A stretch of 64,000 bases of DNA from a bacterium (GCA_021788365.1 JAJYKS010000001.1:62001-126000); one strand, 5' to 3'; positions 1 through 8,723 are shown, counted from the first letter of the stretch. Translations and numbers: made by a program. The notes: generated by a model not told the origin, from the sequence alone.

Positions 1-584
1 GCACGACGGGCGGTGAACTTTAATCCTAGGATGACCACAATGGTCACGAGGGAAGCAAAAAGAAGTAATCCGGAGAGCACCACTCCAGCTATACGCACAC
101 CGTTTACCCACTTGGTCAAGGTGTCTACGACGTCTTTTTGGAATACCACTTCCTCGACCGTTGTATCTTTTTGCATAACTGTGGCGATGGGCTCCAGATC
201 TGTTGCGTTTTTAGCTGAAACTTCGAGGCTGGCGGGGAGGATGTCCGCTGTCACCATCTCTAGGAGTAGCGGGTTGTCTTTATTTTGCTCTTTGTAGATT
301 TGTAGGGCCTGATCCTTGGAAATATAGTTCATGCTTTCGACAGTGCCGAGCGCAGAAACCGATGTTTTTAGCGTCTCTACGTCCGCTGCAGTTGCGCTAT
401 CTTTAAAAAATGCCGTGACCTGTGGGCGCGACTCAAAATAGGTGAGCATGCCGTGTGCACCCATGACAACCAGAGCAAAAACGCTCACAACAAAAAAGGT
501 AATCGTTGTCAGCACAGCCGCCGCAATGGACTGGTACGGCGAACGGCGCATGTGTTTTAAGGTGGTTCCTAGCTTACGACTCAT
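1..584 (-). CDS. ftsX: Cell-division protein FtsX, N-terminal part (runs off the window)
   Basis: About 194 codons are visible before the window edge. FtsX is the membrane partner of the FtsE ATPase and relays its activity to cell-wall hydrolases at the septum. The translation has a short basic cytoplasmic N-terminus, a first transmembrane segment near residues 19-42, an extracytoplasmic domain with typical FtsX strings (RPQVTAFFK, YISKDQAL) and a second membrane segment near residues 165-188. The ATG at 584 overlaps the end of ftsE by 11 nt, so the pair is translationally coupled. The last two membrane segments are missing only because the window ends. Confidence 0.9.
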   Translation of the reverse strand, partial: MSRKLGTTLKHMRRSPYQSIAAAVLTTITFFVVSVFALVVMGAHGMLTYFESRPQVTAFFKDSATAADVETLKTSVSALGTVESMNYISKDQALQIYKEQNKDNPLLLEMVTADILPASLEVSAKNATDLEPIATVMQKDTTVEEVVFQKDVVDTLTKWVNGVRIAGVVLSGLLLFASLVTIVVILGLKFTARR

Positions 585-1263
585 GGTGCTCCTTTTTACC
601 CACGTCTTTAACAAGTGCTCCTTTGTCAAATTGTAGCCGGCGTAGTTTACGATTTTTAATGAGTTCAAGGTCGTGAGTTGCCATTAAGACTGTTGTCCCT
701 TGGCTGTTAATATCTCCCAAAAGCTCAATTATGCTCATGGCAGTATGTCCGTCAAGATTACCCGTTGGCTCGTCGGCGAAGAGAATCTTAGGCTGGGGAG
801 CGAGTGCACGGGCTATCGCCACCCGCTGCATCTCGCCGCCGGAGAGCTGCACGGGAAAATCGCTCTCTTTTCCGGATAAACCGGTCAACTCCAAGAGTTC
901 GTTGCGACGCTTTATAGCGGTCTCATCCTCTAACCCCAAAATATCGAGCGCCAAATCGATATTCTCGGCAACCGTTCTATCCATGAGCAGCTTGAAGTCT
1001 TGGAATACAACGCCAATTTTGCGACGTAGGAGGGGGATATCACGAGATTTTAGGGTAGCGAGATTTATGCCGTCTATTTCTATCACACCAGATGAAGGCG
1101 TAAAATCTCTGATCATGGCGCGCATAACACTTGTTTTGCCAGCGCCAGACGCTCCCTCGACGATCACAAATTCTCCTGGCTCCACCGCAAAGCTAACATC
1201 ATTGAGAGCCACCGTGCCATTACCGTATTTTTTCGTAACGTTTGTAAAGACTATCATACTCAT
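574..1263 (-). CDS. ftsE: Cell-division ATP-binding protein FtsE
   Basis: 229-residue ABC ATPase of normal FtsE length. Walker A GASGAGKT lies at residues 37-44, the signature LSGGEMQ near 140, Walker B ILFADEPTGNLD near 165 and the switch histidine in MATHD. It pairs with FtsX, whose start it overlaps. In many bacteria prfB, ftsE and ftsX are close neighbours, and here prfB lies upstream separated by one small membrane-protein gene. LolD and MacB ATPases share this fold, but the FtsX-like partner immediately downstream settles the call. Confidence 0.95.
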   Translation of the reverse strand: MSMIVFTNVTKKYGNGTVALNDVSFAVEPGEFVIVEGASGAGKTSVMRAMIRDFTPSSGVIEIDGINLATLKSRDIPLLRRKIGVVFQDFKLLMDRTVAENIDLALDILGLEDETAIKRRNELLELTGLSGKESDFPVQLSGGEMQRVAIARALAPQPKILFADEPTGNLDGHTAMSIIELLGDINSQGTTVLMATHDLELIKNRKLRRLQFDKGALVKDVGKKEHHES

Positions 1264-1308
1264 TTGACGTGCCTTGCGTGAACACGTGACACGTGCACAC
1301 GAAACGAT

Positions 1309-1878
1309 TTATTCTGGCTGGCCGCTGGTGGACGGCGAATCTGCCGGAGCGGCGTTGAGCTCTAGAACTTTTAGTTTACCTACGTCCATGAGCCAGCCTG
1401 CTTTCTTACCGGTGTTGGTTTGACCCCATACGTGGACAGAATCACCGACAAACATATCGAGATCGACCACCGAGGAAGTGAGATAGACCCACTGTGAAGC
1501 GTTTGCGCCGCGAACTAAGTGATGCGTCCCTTCGCCGCCGATACCACCTTTTTGGAGTACGCCTTCCACTTCATCCTTAAACGTTGTCGTGTCGTTGGTG
1601 CCAAAGGTGTCGCCGACGTGGATACTACCCTGGCTACTTGGGTTTTGCTGCAAGGCACTTGTTCCTGGTGCAACGGCGGCAGTACCGAGGCGACTCTTGG
1701 CAAAAAGGAATCCGGAAGTGGCACCAGCGACCACCCCAACAATAATCGCGATTATGAGAATTTTGCCTGTATTAGCCGACTTTGCGACTGGTTCGACCGA
1801 CTCCATAGGGGAAACCTCCTTCACTTGGGGAGCTGTGGTCCCCTCCTCTTGTAGATTGATTTGCTTGAGTTCGTCCAT
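1309..1878 (-). CDS. Single-pass membrane protein with a soluble C-terminal domain, unknown function
   Basis: 189 residues from the ATG at 1878. That start is chosen because GGAGG sits 7 nt upstream; the reading frame is open further upstream but would run into prfB. Residues 1-30 are hydrophilic, a single strong transmembrane helix follows (ILIIAIIVGVVAGATSGFLF), then a Ser/Gly-rich linker and a domain of about 100 residues with a VYLTSSVVDLDMFVGD stretch suggesting a beta-rich OB-like fold outside the membrane. An extended -10 (TGG-TATAGT) precedes the leader. It lies between prfB and ftsE on the same strand. I do not recognise the family. Confidence 0.75.
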   Translation of the reverse strand: MDELKQINLQEEGTTAPQVKEVSPMESVEPVAKSANTGKILIIAIIVGVVAGATSGFLFAKSRLGTAAVAPGTSALQQNPSSQGSIHVGDTFGTNDTTTFKDEVEGVLQKGGIGGEGTHHLVRGANASQWVYLTSSVVDLDMFVGDSVHVWGQTNTGKKAGWLMDVGKLKVLELNAAPADSPSTSGQPE

Positions 1879-1933
1879 ACACATGCCTCCGACGAAATAT
1901 ACGACCATTTCACTATACCATAGCCAGCGAAAT

Positions 1934-2977
1934 TTAAGAGAGCAACTTGAGCTCGGCTTGGATAAATCCATCGAGGTCACCATCTAGTACTGCATCGGCA
2001 CTCGACGTCTCGTATCCTGTTCTCACGTCTTTTACCAGTTTGTAGGGGTGCAGCACATAGGAACGGATCTGATTACCAAAACTTGCCAGCTTGTGTTCAC
2101 CCCGCTCTTCGGCTAGCTCGCGGCCCTTTTTGTCTTCTTCGATTTCCCATAGTTTGGCTTTGAGACGCGCGAGGGCTTTTTGACGGTTGCGCTCCTGATA
2201 GCGCTCCTCGGTACAGACAACGGCTATGCCGGTTGGCTTGTGAATGAGACGTACTGCTGTCGAGACCTTGTTCACATTTTGGCCGCCGTGTCCCCCTGCG
2301 CGGAAAAACTGCCACTCCAAGTCCTCGTCTTTTACCTGGACATCCGCATCCTCCTCCTCAACGGCTGGTGTTACCTCTACAAGTGAGAAACTGGTCTGGC
2401 GGAGGTTGTCGGCGTTAAAGGGTGAGAGGCGTACCAAACGGTGGGTTCCCGACTCGCGTTTTAGCATCCCGTACGAATTCTTGCCCTTGAAGCGAACCGA
2501 GACGGATTTTAACCCCGCCTCGTCTCCCGGCGTCTCTTCCAATACTTCGTAGCCCCACCCCTGCCGTTCACCGTAGCGCATATACATGCGATAGAGGATA
2601 CCCGACCAATCCATGGCCTCGGTGCCACCTGCACCAGCGTGAATACTCAGAATGGCTTCGAGGCCGTCATAGCGCCCCGAGAGGTATGTCGCGAGCTCGA
2701 GCTTGCCCAAGGCCGATTCGGCGATGGCCGTGTATTTGTCCACGTCCTCACCAAGCTCTGCGGCAGTCTCCGCGTCGCCGATTACCCCCTCGACATGTTT
2801 GACACTGTCTAGGGTTTCGTCTATTTCTGACAAGCGTTGGCTTTTCTTTTGTGCGTCCGGACGACCCCAGAAATCACCCTCGGCCATCTCGGCGAGGAGC
2901 GCGTTTTTTTCCACCGATAGATCGGCGAGACGTAGTTTGGTTCTTATCGCGTCTAAGCGACTCTGAAAATCGATCAT
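1934..2977 (-). CDS. prfB: Peptide chain release factor 2
   Basis: 347 residues. RF2 releases polypeptides at UGA and UAA. The stop-recognition tripeptide SPF is at residues 185-187 and the catalytic GGQ at 231-233, followed by the conserved NVNKVSTAVRL. Unlike most bacterial prfB genes there is no in-frame UGA with a programmed +1 frameshift near codon 25; the frame is continuous, so this autoregulation is absent. The ATG at 2977 is preceded by an extended -10 (TGT-TACAAT) ending only 6 nt upstream, which predicts a leaderless mRNA. Presence of RF2 argues against UGA recoding. Confidence 0.96.
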   Translation of the reverse strand: MIDFQSRLDAIRTKLRLADLSVEKNALLAEMAEGDFWGRPDAQKKSQRLSEIDETLDSVKHVEGVIGDAETAAELGEDVDKYTAIAESALGKLELATYLSGRYDGLEAILSIHAGAGGTEAMDWSGILYRMYMRYGERQGWGYEVLEETPGDEAGLKSVSVRFKGKNSYGMLKRESGTHRLVRLSPFNADNLRQTSFSLVEVTPAVEEEDADVQVKDEDLEWQFFRAGGHGGQNVNKVSTAVRLIHKPTGIAVVCTEERYQERNRQKALARLKAKLWEIEEDKKGRELAEERGEHKLASFGNQIRSYVLHPYKLVKDVRTGYETSSADAVLDGDLDGFIQAELKLLS

Positions 2978-2983
2978 GAGCGT

Positions 2984-3016
2984 ATTGTAACAGCCTATAG
3001 ACACTAGGTGTAGAAT
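2984..3016. promoter_or_regulatory. Divergent promoter pair prfB / small ORF at 3023
   Basis: Minus strand: TACAAT at 2984-2989 with TG one base upstream, ending 6 nt before the prfB ATG. Plus strand: TAGAAT at 3011-3016, ending 6 nt before the ATG at 3023. Both spacings put the expected transcription start at or next to the A of ATG. Confidence 0.6.
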
Positions 3017-3022
3017 TTTCCC

Positions 3023-3244
3023 ATGGTCAATGCCGTGAGTGAGAATATGCATGGTAAGCCACCGGGTTTTTATCTTGGGTTTTATGGTACCAAAGAAGGT
3101 GACCTGATTGGTGGTACATTTATTCCACTCGCCGGTCCTGAGGATACACCAGATAGTTTTGTGCTAGGAACGGCCTCAACGATGGCGGTGGTTGCATCGC
3201 TTGTCGAATGGGATGGTACGAACCTGTCCCCTGTAGATACGTAA
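3023..3244 (+). CDS. Small hypothetical protein
   Basis: 73 residues, soluble, Gly/Thr-rich, with no motif I recognise. Support for a real gene is positional: it fills the space between prfB and the ancestral end of nfo, has a -10 box 6 nt before its ATG, and its stop (3242-3244) is followed immediately by the old nfo stop codon on the other strand. No Shine-Dalgarno is visible, in line with a leaderless transcript. Confidence 0.55.
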   Translation: MVNAVSENMHGKPPGFYLGFYGTKEGDLIGGTFIPLAGPEDTPDSFVLGTASTMAVVASLVEWDGTNLSPVDT

Positions 3245-3245
3245 G

Positions 3246-3322
3246 CTATAGAGAGATTTTTTTCACTCGGTCGATATTCTCTTTATCTGGACCTGTACCT
3301 TCGATCCCGGGGACTTCGAGGA
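3246..3322 (-). pseudogene. Orphaned original 3' end of nfo
   Basis: Read on the minus strand in the nfo frame this stretch encodes the last part of endonuclease IV (LEVPGIEGTGPDKENIDRV, then KKISL) and a TAG stop at 3246-3248. The first 69 bases (3254-3322) are identical to the end of the intact nfo gene 1188 bp away, whose last residues are KKICKN. It is cut off from the rest of nfo by the intervening Tat-protein gene. Confidence 0.85.
3254..3322 (-). repeat. 69-bp direct repeat, copy A (nfo 3' end)
   Basis: Perfect match to 4442-4510 at an offset of 1188 bp. Identity stops abruptly on both sides, so this is a duplication boundary rather than gradual homology. Confidence 0.95.
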
Positions 3323-3347
3323 AAAGTAACTGACTTACCTGGAAGCA

Positions 3348-4382
3348 TTAAACTGTGATCTCAATTTTCCCAGGAATGTTTACACTACCAAACATATCAA
3401 ACTCTTTGGCACCAAGCTTCTTTAGTAGATTCATGTCATTTTCAGCCAGGTCTGGCCTTCCGATTAGCGTTTGATTGGTCTTATCCACTAAATTATACAT
3501 GCTCGAAGATACTGCTCCCGTAAATTTATACCTATTGTCATCGGAATATATGCTCATGATCCTTGCCGAGTCTTCGCTTGAGAGGCCAAAACTTTTAAGC
3601 GTTTTTTCGGCCATATCATGAGATCTGTAAAATTGGTCGAACATCGTATCTGCAACTTTTCCTGTTGCTTCTGCAGCTTTTTCATCCAGGCCCATTCCAA
3701 AATCTAATTGCCAATAGTATCTATCTGTCGCAGTGATGCTTAATCCTTGCTCGAATGCAACACGTTCTAAATACTCGTCTCTAGAGACAATTGTTGCTTC
3801 TGTTGTACGAAGCGTATATTTTGCCCCCCCAAACGCATTATAATTTTCCTCTGAAAGACTTAGCCATTCCCGAGCGTCTAGGCCTACTTCTAGCCCCGTA
3901 TCGCCTTCCATCTGTCTCAATGCCATCTTAGTGAATCTATCGTACATTTCGGGGGGAATTTTCTTTTGACCACTTACATAATCTCTTATATTGGCTATCG
4001 CTGTGGATATTAATACTCCAACAAAAGCCTCCGGATTGGTTTTTGCTGGTTTTTCCAACAAGAAAGAAATGTCAAAAGGCCGACCATCACCGTATAAATA
4101 ATGTTCCATTGTCAGGCCGGCACCACCAAGCCCCATCTCTTTACTATATTTAGCCGTAGTTTCTGCAAATAGCCAAACCATAGCCAGTTTTCGTGAATCG
4201 AGTATTCTTTGTGGATCTCTACTCATTTCGGCACTAGCTAGTTCCTTTATTACTTTTAAGCCGTTAATAACATGAGGATCTCCTGCCATTTTTTCTGCTT
4301 GGATGCCTAAGAACGCGGCGCCTACAGCTAGGCTACTTACCTTTAAGAAATCTCTGCGTGAAAATTTTTTTGTTTCTGACAT
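3348..4382 (-). CDS. Tat-exported protein of unknown function
   Basis: 344 residues. The N-terminus carries a twin-arginine signal (FSRRDFLK at residues 7-14) followed by a short hydrophobic stretch (VSSLAVGAAFLGI), so folded export by the Tat pathway is expected. The mature part is mostly helical and hydrophilic with no catalytic motif I recognise; Tat signals often mark cofactor enzymes, but no cofactor motif is visible. TAGAAT ends 7 nt before the ATG, so it has its own leaderless-type promoter. It lies between two copies of the nfo 3' end, which marks it as an insertion. Confidence 0.8.
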   Translation of the reverse strand: MSETKKFSRRDFLKVSSLAVGAAFLGIQAEKMAGDPHVINGLKVIKELASAEMSRDPQRILDSRKLAMVWLFAETTAKYSKEMGLGGAGLTMEHYLYGDGRPFDISFLLEKPAKTNPEAFVGVLISTAIANIRDYVSGQKKIPPEMYDRFTKMALRQMEGDTGLEVGLDAREWLSLSEENYNAFGGAKYTLRTTEATIVSRDEYLERVAFEQGLSITATDRYYWQLDFGMGLDEKAAEATGKVADTMFDQFYRSHDMAEKTLKSFGLSSEDSARIMSIYSDDNRYKFTGAVSSSMYNLVDKTNQTLIGRPDLAENDMNLLKKLGAKEFDMFGSVNIPGKIEITV

Positions 4383-4430
4383 TGGTAGAATTCTATCTTA
4401 TCTGCGTCAAAATATTAATAGGAATACCTG

Positions 4431-5276
4431 TTAGTTCTTGCAGATTTTTTTCACTCGGTCGATATTCTCTTTATCTGGACCTGTACCTTCGATCCCGGGG
4501 ACTTCGAGGAGCAGGGGTAAGGATGCGAGGCGGGGGTGATTAATCAATCGCTTCAATCCTTCGCTACCGATGTAGCCATCGCCAATATTTTGGTGCATGT
4601 CGTGAGCGGAGCCCAGTGGTGTTTTGCTGTCGTTTAAATGCAGTACGTCCAATTTGTCCCAACCTATGTATTTTTCGATATCTTTCACCCACATCTCGAG
4701 ACCTGCCTCGGTCACAAAATTGTAGCCTGCCTCGAACGCGTGAGCAGTGTCTAGACAGATTTTTAGCCTGTCGGATGTAACTGCGGAAAAGATATCGGCA
4801 AGTTCAGGCAGCGAGCCAATTTTGCCTTTTTGACCGGCAGAATTTTCGAGGATGAGTACGGAGCCATTTGGTGTTGCATCCAGCACTTCTTTGATTACCG
4901 TTATTACCTGATCCTTTACCACCCTCCACCCGCGACCCTGATGGGAACCTATGTGGAGGATAACACCCGCCGCGCCGATTGCTGCGCCGTTCGTCATATC
5001 CATGATGAGCGCCTTCTTCGATTTCTCCAGAAGCTCGGCGTTGTCAGATGCGAGGTTGGTCAAATACAATGCGTGGATGTATATAGGTCGTAGGTCACGG
5101 ATCATAGATTGCTCGCGAAAGGCCTCCGCAACCTTTGTCGGATATGGTGTTCGTGCCCACATGCGGGGAGAGCCGGCAAAAATCTGCATGCAGTTGCCCC
5201 CAATCGCGATAGTATTTTCGATCGCGTTTTGCAGGCCACCTGCTGTACTGACGTGTCCACCTATTCGGCGAGTCAT
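4431..5276 (-). CDS. nfo: Endonuclease IV (AP endonuclease)
   Basis: 281 residues, normal length. The enzyme incises DNA at abasic sites in base-excision repair using three zinc ions. Metal-ligand motifs appear in order: IGGHVS at the N-terminus, LHIGSH, ILENSAG, CLDTAHAFEAGY, HLNDSK, DMHQNIGDGYIG and LLEVPG. AAGGAG lies just before the ATG at 5276. The final residues (KKICKN) differ from the ancestral ending preserved at 3246-3322 (KKISL), so the C-terminus was replaced when the neighbouring gene arrived. The leader contains an interspersed repeat also found upstream of serS. Confidence 0.96.
   Translation of the reverse strand: MTRRIGGHVSTAGGLQNAIENTIAIGGNCMQIFAGSPRMWARTPYPTKVAEAFREQSMIRDLRPIYIHALYLTNLASDNAELLEKSKKALIMDMTNGAAIGAAGVILHIGSHQGRGWRVVKDQVITVIKEVLDATPNGSVLILENSAGQKGKIGSLPELADIFSAVTSDRLKICLDTAHAFEAGYNFVTEAGLEMWVKDIEKYIGWDKLDVLHLNDSKTPLGSAHDMHQNIGDGYIGSEGLKRLINHPRLASLPLLLEVPGIEGTGPDKENIDRVKKICKN
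4442..4510 (-). repeat. 69-bp direct repeat, copy B (inside functional nfo)
   Basis: Identical to 3254-3322. This copy supplies the present C-terminus of nfo. Confidence 0.95.
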
Positions 5277-5289
5277 TTGTTCTCCTTAC

Positions 5290-5317
5290 TTTTCAAGTAC
5301 CAATTTTCAATTTTCAT
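5290..5317 (-). repeat. 28-bp A/T-rich leader repeat, copy upstream of nfo
   Basis: Matches 33940-33967 with one mismatch in 28. Both copies lie between a gene start and its upstream neighbour, in the same orientation relative to that gene (nfo, serS), just before the Shine-Dalgarno. Confidence 0.7.
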
Positions 5318-5339
5318 TCAAACTCCAATTATCAATGTT

Positions 5340-5741
5340 TTAAGGTAACGCAAGTGGCGAGGCTGCGGGCGACGCGGATGCAGATTCGTATTGGGTTACG
5401 ACTGTTTTGCAGTAGTTGTACTGAATCTGCGCCGCTTCTTTGGCAGGCAAGTCTTTTACCTGATTTTGTAGGCTATTTAAGGCTTGATTTATGATCGGTC
5501 CTCCCTGACCACCAGTCACTTGGTTGATAGCGTCGGTACCTGCACTTACCGCTCGAGTGACACTTTCCCCCAACACATTTGCCACTTGGCTCCAAGCATC
5601 TCCCGATTGGGCAATTGCCGCCGACGGGGAGATGGAGACGTTGCTGAGTGAGGCGGGCACACGGCGCGCGGACTGGCGATAGAAAATGTAGCCGCCATAC
5701 GCGATGCCGGCGAGTAGGAGGAGCGCGAGGAAGAGCTTCAT
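5340..5741 (-). CDS. Small membrane-anchored or exported protein
   Basis: 133 residues from the ATG at 5741. This start is preferred because TATACT ends 6 nt upstream and the protein then begins with a clean signal or anchor segment (MKLFLALLLLAGIAYGGYIFY). The remainder is Ala/Ser/Gln-rich and probably extracytoplasmic, with a Ser-Pro-Ala tail. No enzymatic motif. It lies between nfo and the MacAB operon. Confidence 0.65.
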   Translation of the reverse strand: MKLFLALLLLAGIAYGGYIFYRQSARRVPASLSNVSISPSAAIAQSGDAWSQVANVLGESVTRAVSAGTDAINQVTGGQGGPIINQALNSLQNQVKDLPAKEAAQIQYNYCKTVVTQYESASASPAASPLALP

Positions 5742-5780
5742 GTCTTTAGTATAGCCCATTCGACGTTGCTCAGGGCGGGC

Positions 5781-6995
5781 TTACTCGTAGCGGAGAGCTT
5801 CAATGGGACTGAGCTGTGCAGCTTTCCTCGCTGGGAACACGCCAAAGACGATTCCTGTTGCTAGGGACACGCCAAAGGCAAGGAGGATCGAGTTGAGCGC
5901 AGGAGTGGCGGGGAAAAATGCGCGGATACCGAGGGTACCCAAAATACCAAGGCCGATACCAATGAGACCACCAAGGGTGGACAGCGCCGCTGACTCGATA
6001 AGAAATTGCATCATAATATTGGTCGGGGTAGCTCCCAAGGCTTTGCGCAGCCCTATTTCACGTGTCCGTTCGGAGACGGCGACCAGCATAATATTCATGA
6101 TGCCGATGCCGCCCACGACGAGCGAGATCGCAGCGATGCCAGCCAACCCCACGGTGAGGGTACCGAGAATTGTCTGAATGGTAGCCAAAATCTCCGTTTG
6201 ATCGGTCACGGCAAAGTCCTTGGCGTCGAGCCTTTTTGATAATGTCCGCGTAATCAGATTTTGCGTCTCCGTGATCGCGGATTTGCTGCCAGCCTGCACC
6301 AAGATCTCCATAAGCTTGTCGTTCCCTAGCGTACTGCGCGCGACTGAAATTGGCACATACATAAAGCTATCGATGTCGGGACCACCAAACCCGCCAGCAG
6401 CTTTTTTCTCGGCGACGCCTATGACCTCGAATCGGGTATTGTTGATGGTAATGCTTTGCCCGACGGGATTTTTACCCGGAAACAGCACTTCGGCGATTTT
6501 GTCGCCGATGACGACAACTTTACGATTGCCGCCGACATCTGCTGCGGTTAAAAATCTTCCCTTTGCAGCTGGAGTGTTGCGGACGATCGCATATTCGGCT
6601 GTCGTCCCTACCACCATACCCTGGCGCTTGAGCCCCTCATTCCTTGCTTCGCCGTTGACACCGATGAGGGGGACCGCGGCGGTAATGGGGTAGCCGGCGC
6701 GGGAAAGCGCCTCCGAATCGGCGAGGGTGAGCTTGGAGGTAGCAAAGCTGAGGGCTGCGTTTTGGCTATTGAACCCGCCCTCCTTGCTTACTATTTCTCC
6801 CGGTGTGACGATGAGTAGGTTGGAGCCTAAATCCTGGAATTCTTGCTCGACAAACACGGTAAGACCGTTGCCGATAGAAGTGAGCAAAATGACAGACAAG
6901 ACGCCGATGATAACGCCAAGTGTCGTGAGAAACGAGCGCGTTTTGTTGCGCAAAATTGAAGTCATGGCGGTGCGGGTGAGTGTCGCGTATTTCAT
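5781..6995 (-). CDS. MacB-type ABC transporter permease
   Basis: 404 residues in the four-helix MacB/FtsX permease layout: a first membrane helix near residues 20-45 (TTLGVIIGVLSVILLTSIG), a large extracytoplasmic domain to about residue 275, then three helices with the conserved SERTREIGLRKALGA loop. It is the membrane half of a mechanotransmission efflux system for peptides, antibiotics or other amphiphiles. The start overlaps the ATPase stop by 4 nt (ATGA), giving an adaptor-ATPase-permease operon. Confidence 0.92.
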   Translation of the reverse strand: MKYATLTRTAMTSILRNKTRSFLTTLGVIIGVLSVILLTSIGNGLTVFVEQEFQDLGSNLLIVTPGEIVSKEGGFNSQNAALSFATSKLTLADSEALSRAGYPITAAVPLIGVNGEARNEGLKRQGMVVGTTAEYAIVRNTPAAKGRFLTAADVGGNRKVVVIGDKIAEVLFPGKNPVGQSITINNTRFEVIGVAEKKAAGGFGGPDIDSFMYVPISVARSTLGNDKLMEILVQAGSKSAITETQNLITRTLSKRLDAKDFAVTDQTEILATIQTILGTLTVGLAGIAAISLVVGGIGIMNIMLVAVSERTREIGLRKALGATPTNIMMQFLIESAALSTLGGLIGIGLGILGTLGIRAFFPATPALNSILLAFGVSLATGIVFGVFPARKAAQLSPIEALRYE

Positions 6996-7717
6996 GTTCG
7001 TTTCTTTCCGTGGGCGTGGGCGTGTTTGCTGTCTTCCACCAAGCGGCCGTCCAAAATACGGATGATCCGCTCGGTAACTTTCGCCAGTTCGTTGTCGTGC
7101 GTCACGATGACAATGGTATGGCCGTCGTGATGCAGCCGGTGCAAGATTTCGACCACTTCATGACCGCTTTTGGTGTCCAAATTGCCGGTTGGCTCGTCGG
7201 CAAAAATGATACTCGGATTGTTGATGAGCGACCGGGCGATCGCGACCCGCTGCTGCTGCCCGCCGGAGAGCTGATTGGGAGCATTTTTTAGGCGCTCACC
7301 AAGCCCCAAGCTCGTTAAGAGCTCGGCGGCGCGCTTGCCTTGATTTTTGTCGGTCGTGTCGTTGTAAAGCGTGGGCAGCAAGACATTTTCAAGTGCGCTG
7401 GTACGGGGTAAAAGATTGAACTGCTGAAAAATAAAACCAATGTATTTATTTCGATATACTGCGGCTTCGGCCTCTGATAATCCGGAGACGTCGCGGCCGT
7501 TTAGGCGAACGGTCCCCGAGGTTTGTTTGTCCAGGAGCCCCATGATGTGCAGCAGGGTCGATTTGCCGCTCCCCGAGGGTCCCACGATCGCAACGAGTTC
7601 GCCTTCGTGGATGTCTACCGAGATATCGGATAGCGCGCGGAACGTAACACCGCCCAATTCATAGGTCTTTACGATGTGGGTAAGCGAAAGGACTACTTTG
7701 GCACTACTTTTGGACAT
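6992..7717 (-). CDS. MacB/LolD-family ABC transporter ATPase
   Basis: 241 residues with Walker A GPSGSGKST near residue 46, signature LSGGQQQRVAIARSL, Walker B IIFADEPTGNLD and switch VTHD. The long Q-loop (FIFQQFNLLPRTSALENV) is typical of MacB/LolD ATPases. It overlaps the upstream adaptor by 14 nt and the downstream permease by 4 nt. The C-terminal tail is His/Lys-rich, which is unusual but may not be functional. Confidence 0.93.
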   Translation of the reverse strand: MSKSSAKVVLSLTHIVKTYELGGVTFRALSDISVDIHEGELVAIVGPSGSGKSTLLHIMGLLDKQTSGTVRLNGRDVSGLSEAEAAVYRNKYIGFIFQQFNLLPRTSALENVLLPTLYNDTTDKNQGKRAAELLTSLGLGERLKNAPNQLSGGQQQRVAIARSLINNPSIIFADEPTGNLDTKSGHEVVEILHRLHHDGHTIVIVTHDNELAKVTERIIRILDGRLVEDSKHAHAHGKKRT

Positions 7718-8711
7718 AGACGGTGGTTCCCTCCGCTACGCCGCTCACAACTTCTACACTACCGTTATTTTCGATGCCGGTCTCGACCGGGACTGTTTTG
7801 TATTTTCCATTTTCCTTGACAGTCACTACCGGAGAGCCGTTTACTTGGCTTATGGCGGAGGCGGGGACTAGGAGCGCGTTTGCTTTTTCTTCCAGCACGA
7901 CGTCGGCGGTACCATTTAGCCCGAGCCGAAGGTTCGCGAGATCGGCCGCGGCTATCGGAACTTTCATGGTATAGGTTGTGCTCGTCGTCGTTTCGGTGGG
8001 GGTAAAACTAATGCTGCCGACGGTTGATTCAAGGCTTTTTCCGGGGAAGGCGTCGAGGGCGATCAAGACCTTTTGACCGGTGTGAACATTTTTGAGGTCG
8101 GTTTCGTCAAGGTCGGCGTCGAATTCGAGACTGGTGGGATCCACGACTGTCCAGGTATCGGTCGCAAGCACGGTGGCGCCGGGTGCGGTAACCGGCGAGG
8201 AAACCAAAAGCCCGTTGAAGGGACTATAGATATACGACAGCTTGATAAGCAGGTCTTGGTATTCGACGTCCTTGACCGTGTTGTCGAGCGAGTATTGATT
8301 GTTTTCGAGGATACGGCGCAACGTATTGTCGATACTATTGGCGTCTATGGCGGTTTGATTGTCGGCTTTCGTTTGGTCGAAGGTATTCAGCTGTTTTACG
8401 TACAGATTAAGCTTTTCTTTGAGGGTATTTTGGAGGGTACGGGTGTCGAGACCGGCTAGCGTCTGTCCCGCCTTCACCGCGTCGCCCTCTTTCGCCCCTA
8501 CATAGGTTACAAGCCCACCGGCACCGAGGTGCAGATTCGCGATTTTCCCTGCTTGGACTTTGCCGGACAGCTCAACCACGTCGTCGATTTTGCCACGCGT
8601 AACTTTAACCGCGTCGTATTGCACTACCGGTTTCCTGCCGAAGATGAGCCAGCCGATGGCGACCACTCCCGCAACTGCCACTGCCGAAAGGATATATTTC
8701 TTCTTTAGCAT
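7704..8711 (-). CDS. MacA/HlyD-family efflux adaptor
   Basis: 335 residues: N-terminal membrane anchor (IYLSAVAVAGVVAIGWLIF-like), lipoyl half-motif, a helical hairpin (about residues 75-150), a second lipoyl half (YSPFNGLLVSSPVTAPGATV), a beta-barrel and a membrane-proximal domain. It is the periplasmic or external adaptor of a MacAB-like pump. CPR cells probably lack a TolC-type outer-membrane partner, and none is seen here, so it may act in a single-membrane pump as in Gram-positives. An extended -10 (TGG-TAAAAT) lies 9 nt before the ATG. Confidence 0.9.
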   Translation of the reverse strand: MLKKKYILSAVAVAGVVAIGWLIFGRKPVVQYDAVKVTRGKIDDVVELSGKVQAGKIANLHLGAGGLVTYVGAKEGDAVKAGQTLAGLDTRTLQNTLKEKLNLYVKQLNTFDQTKADNQTAIDANSIDNTLRRILENNQYSLDNTVKDVEYQDLLIKLSYIYSPFNGLLVSSPVTAPGATVLATDTWTVVDPTSLEFDADLDETDLKNVHTGQKVLIALDAFPGKSLESTVGSISFTPTETTTSTTYTMKVPIAAADLANLRLGLNGTADVVLEEKANALLVPASAISQVNGSPVVTVKENGKYKTVPVETGIENNGSVEVVSGVAEGTTVYVQK

Positions 8712-8723
8712 AGAGTTTGTATT

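Noticed and set aside
731..1267. Long plus-strand open frame opposite ftsE
   Set aside because: It is antisense to a fully supported gene and encodes no recognisable protein. Many similar antisense frames elsewhere were treated the same way.
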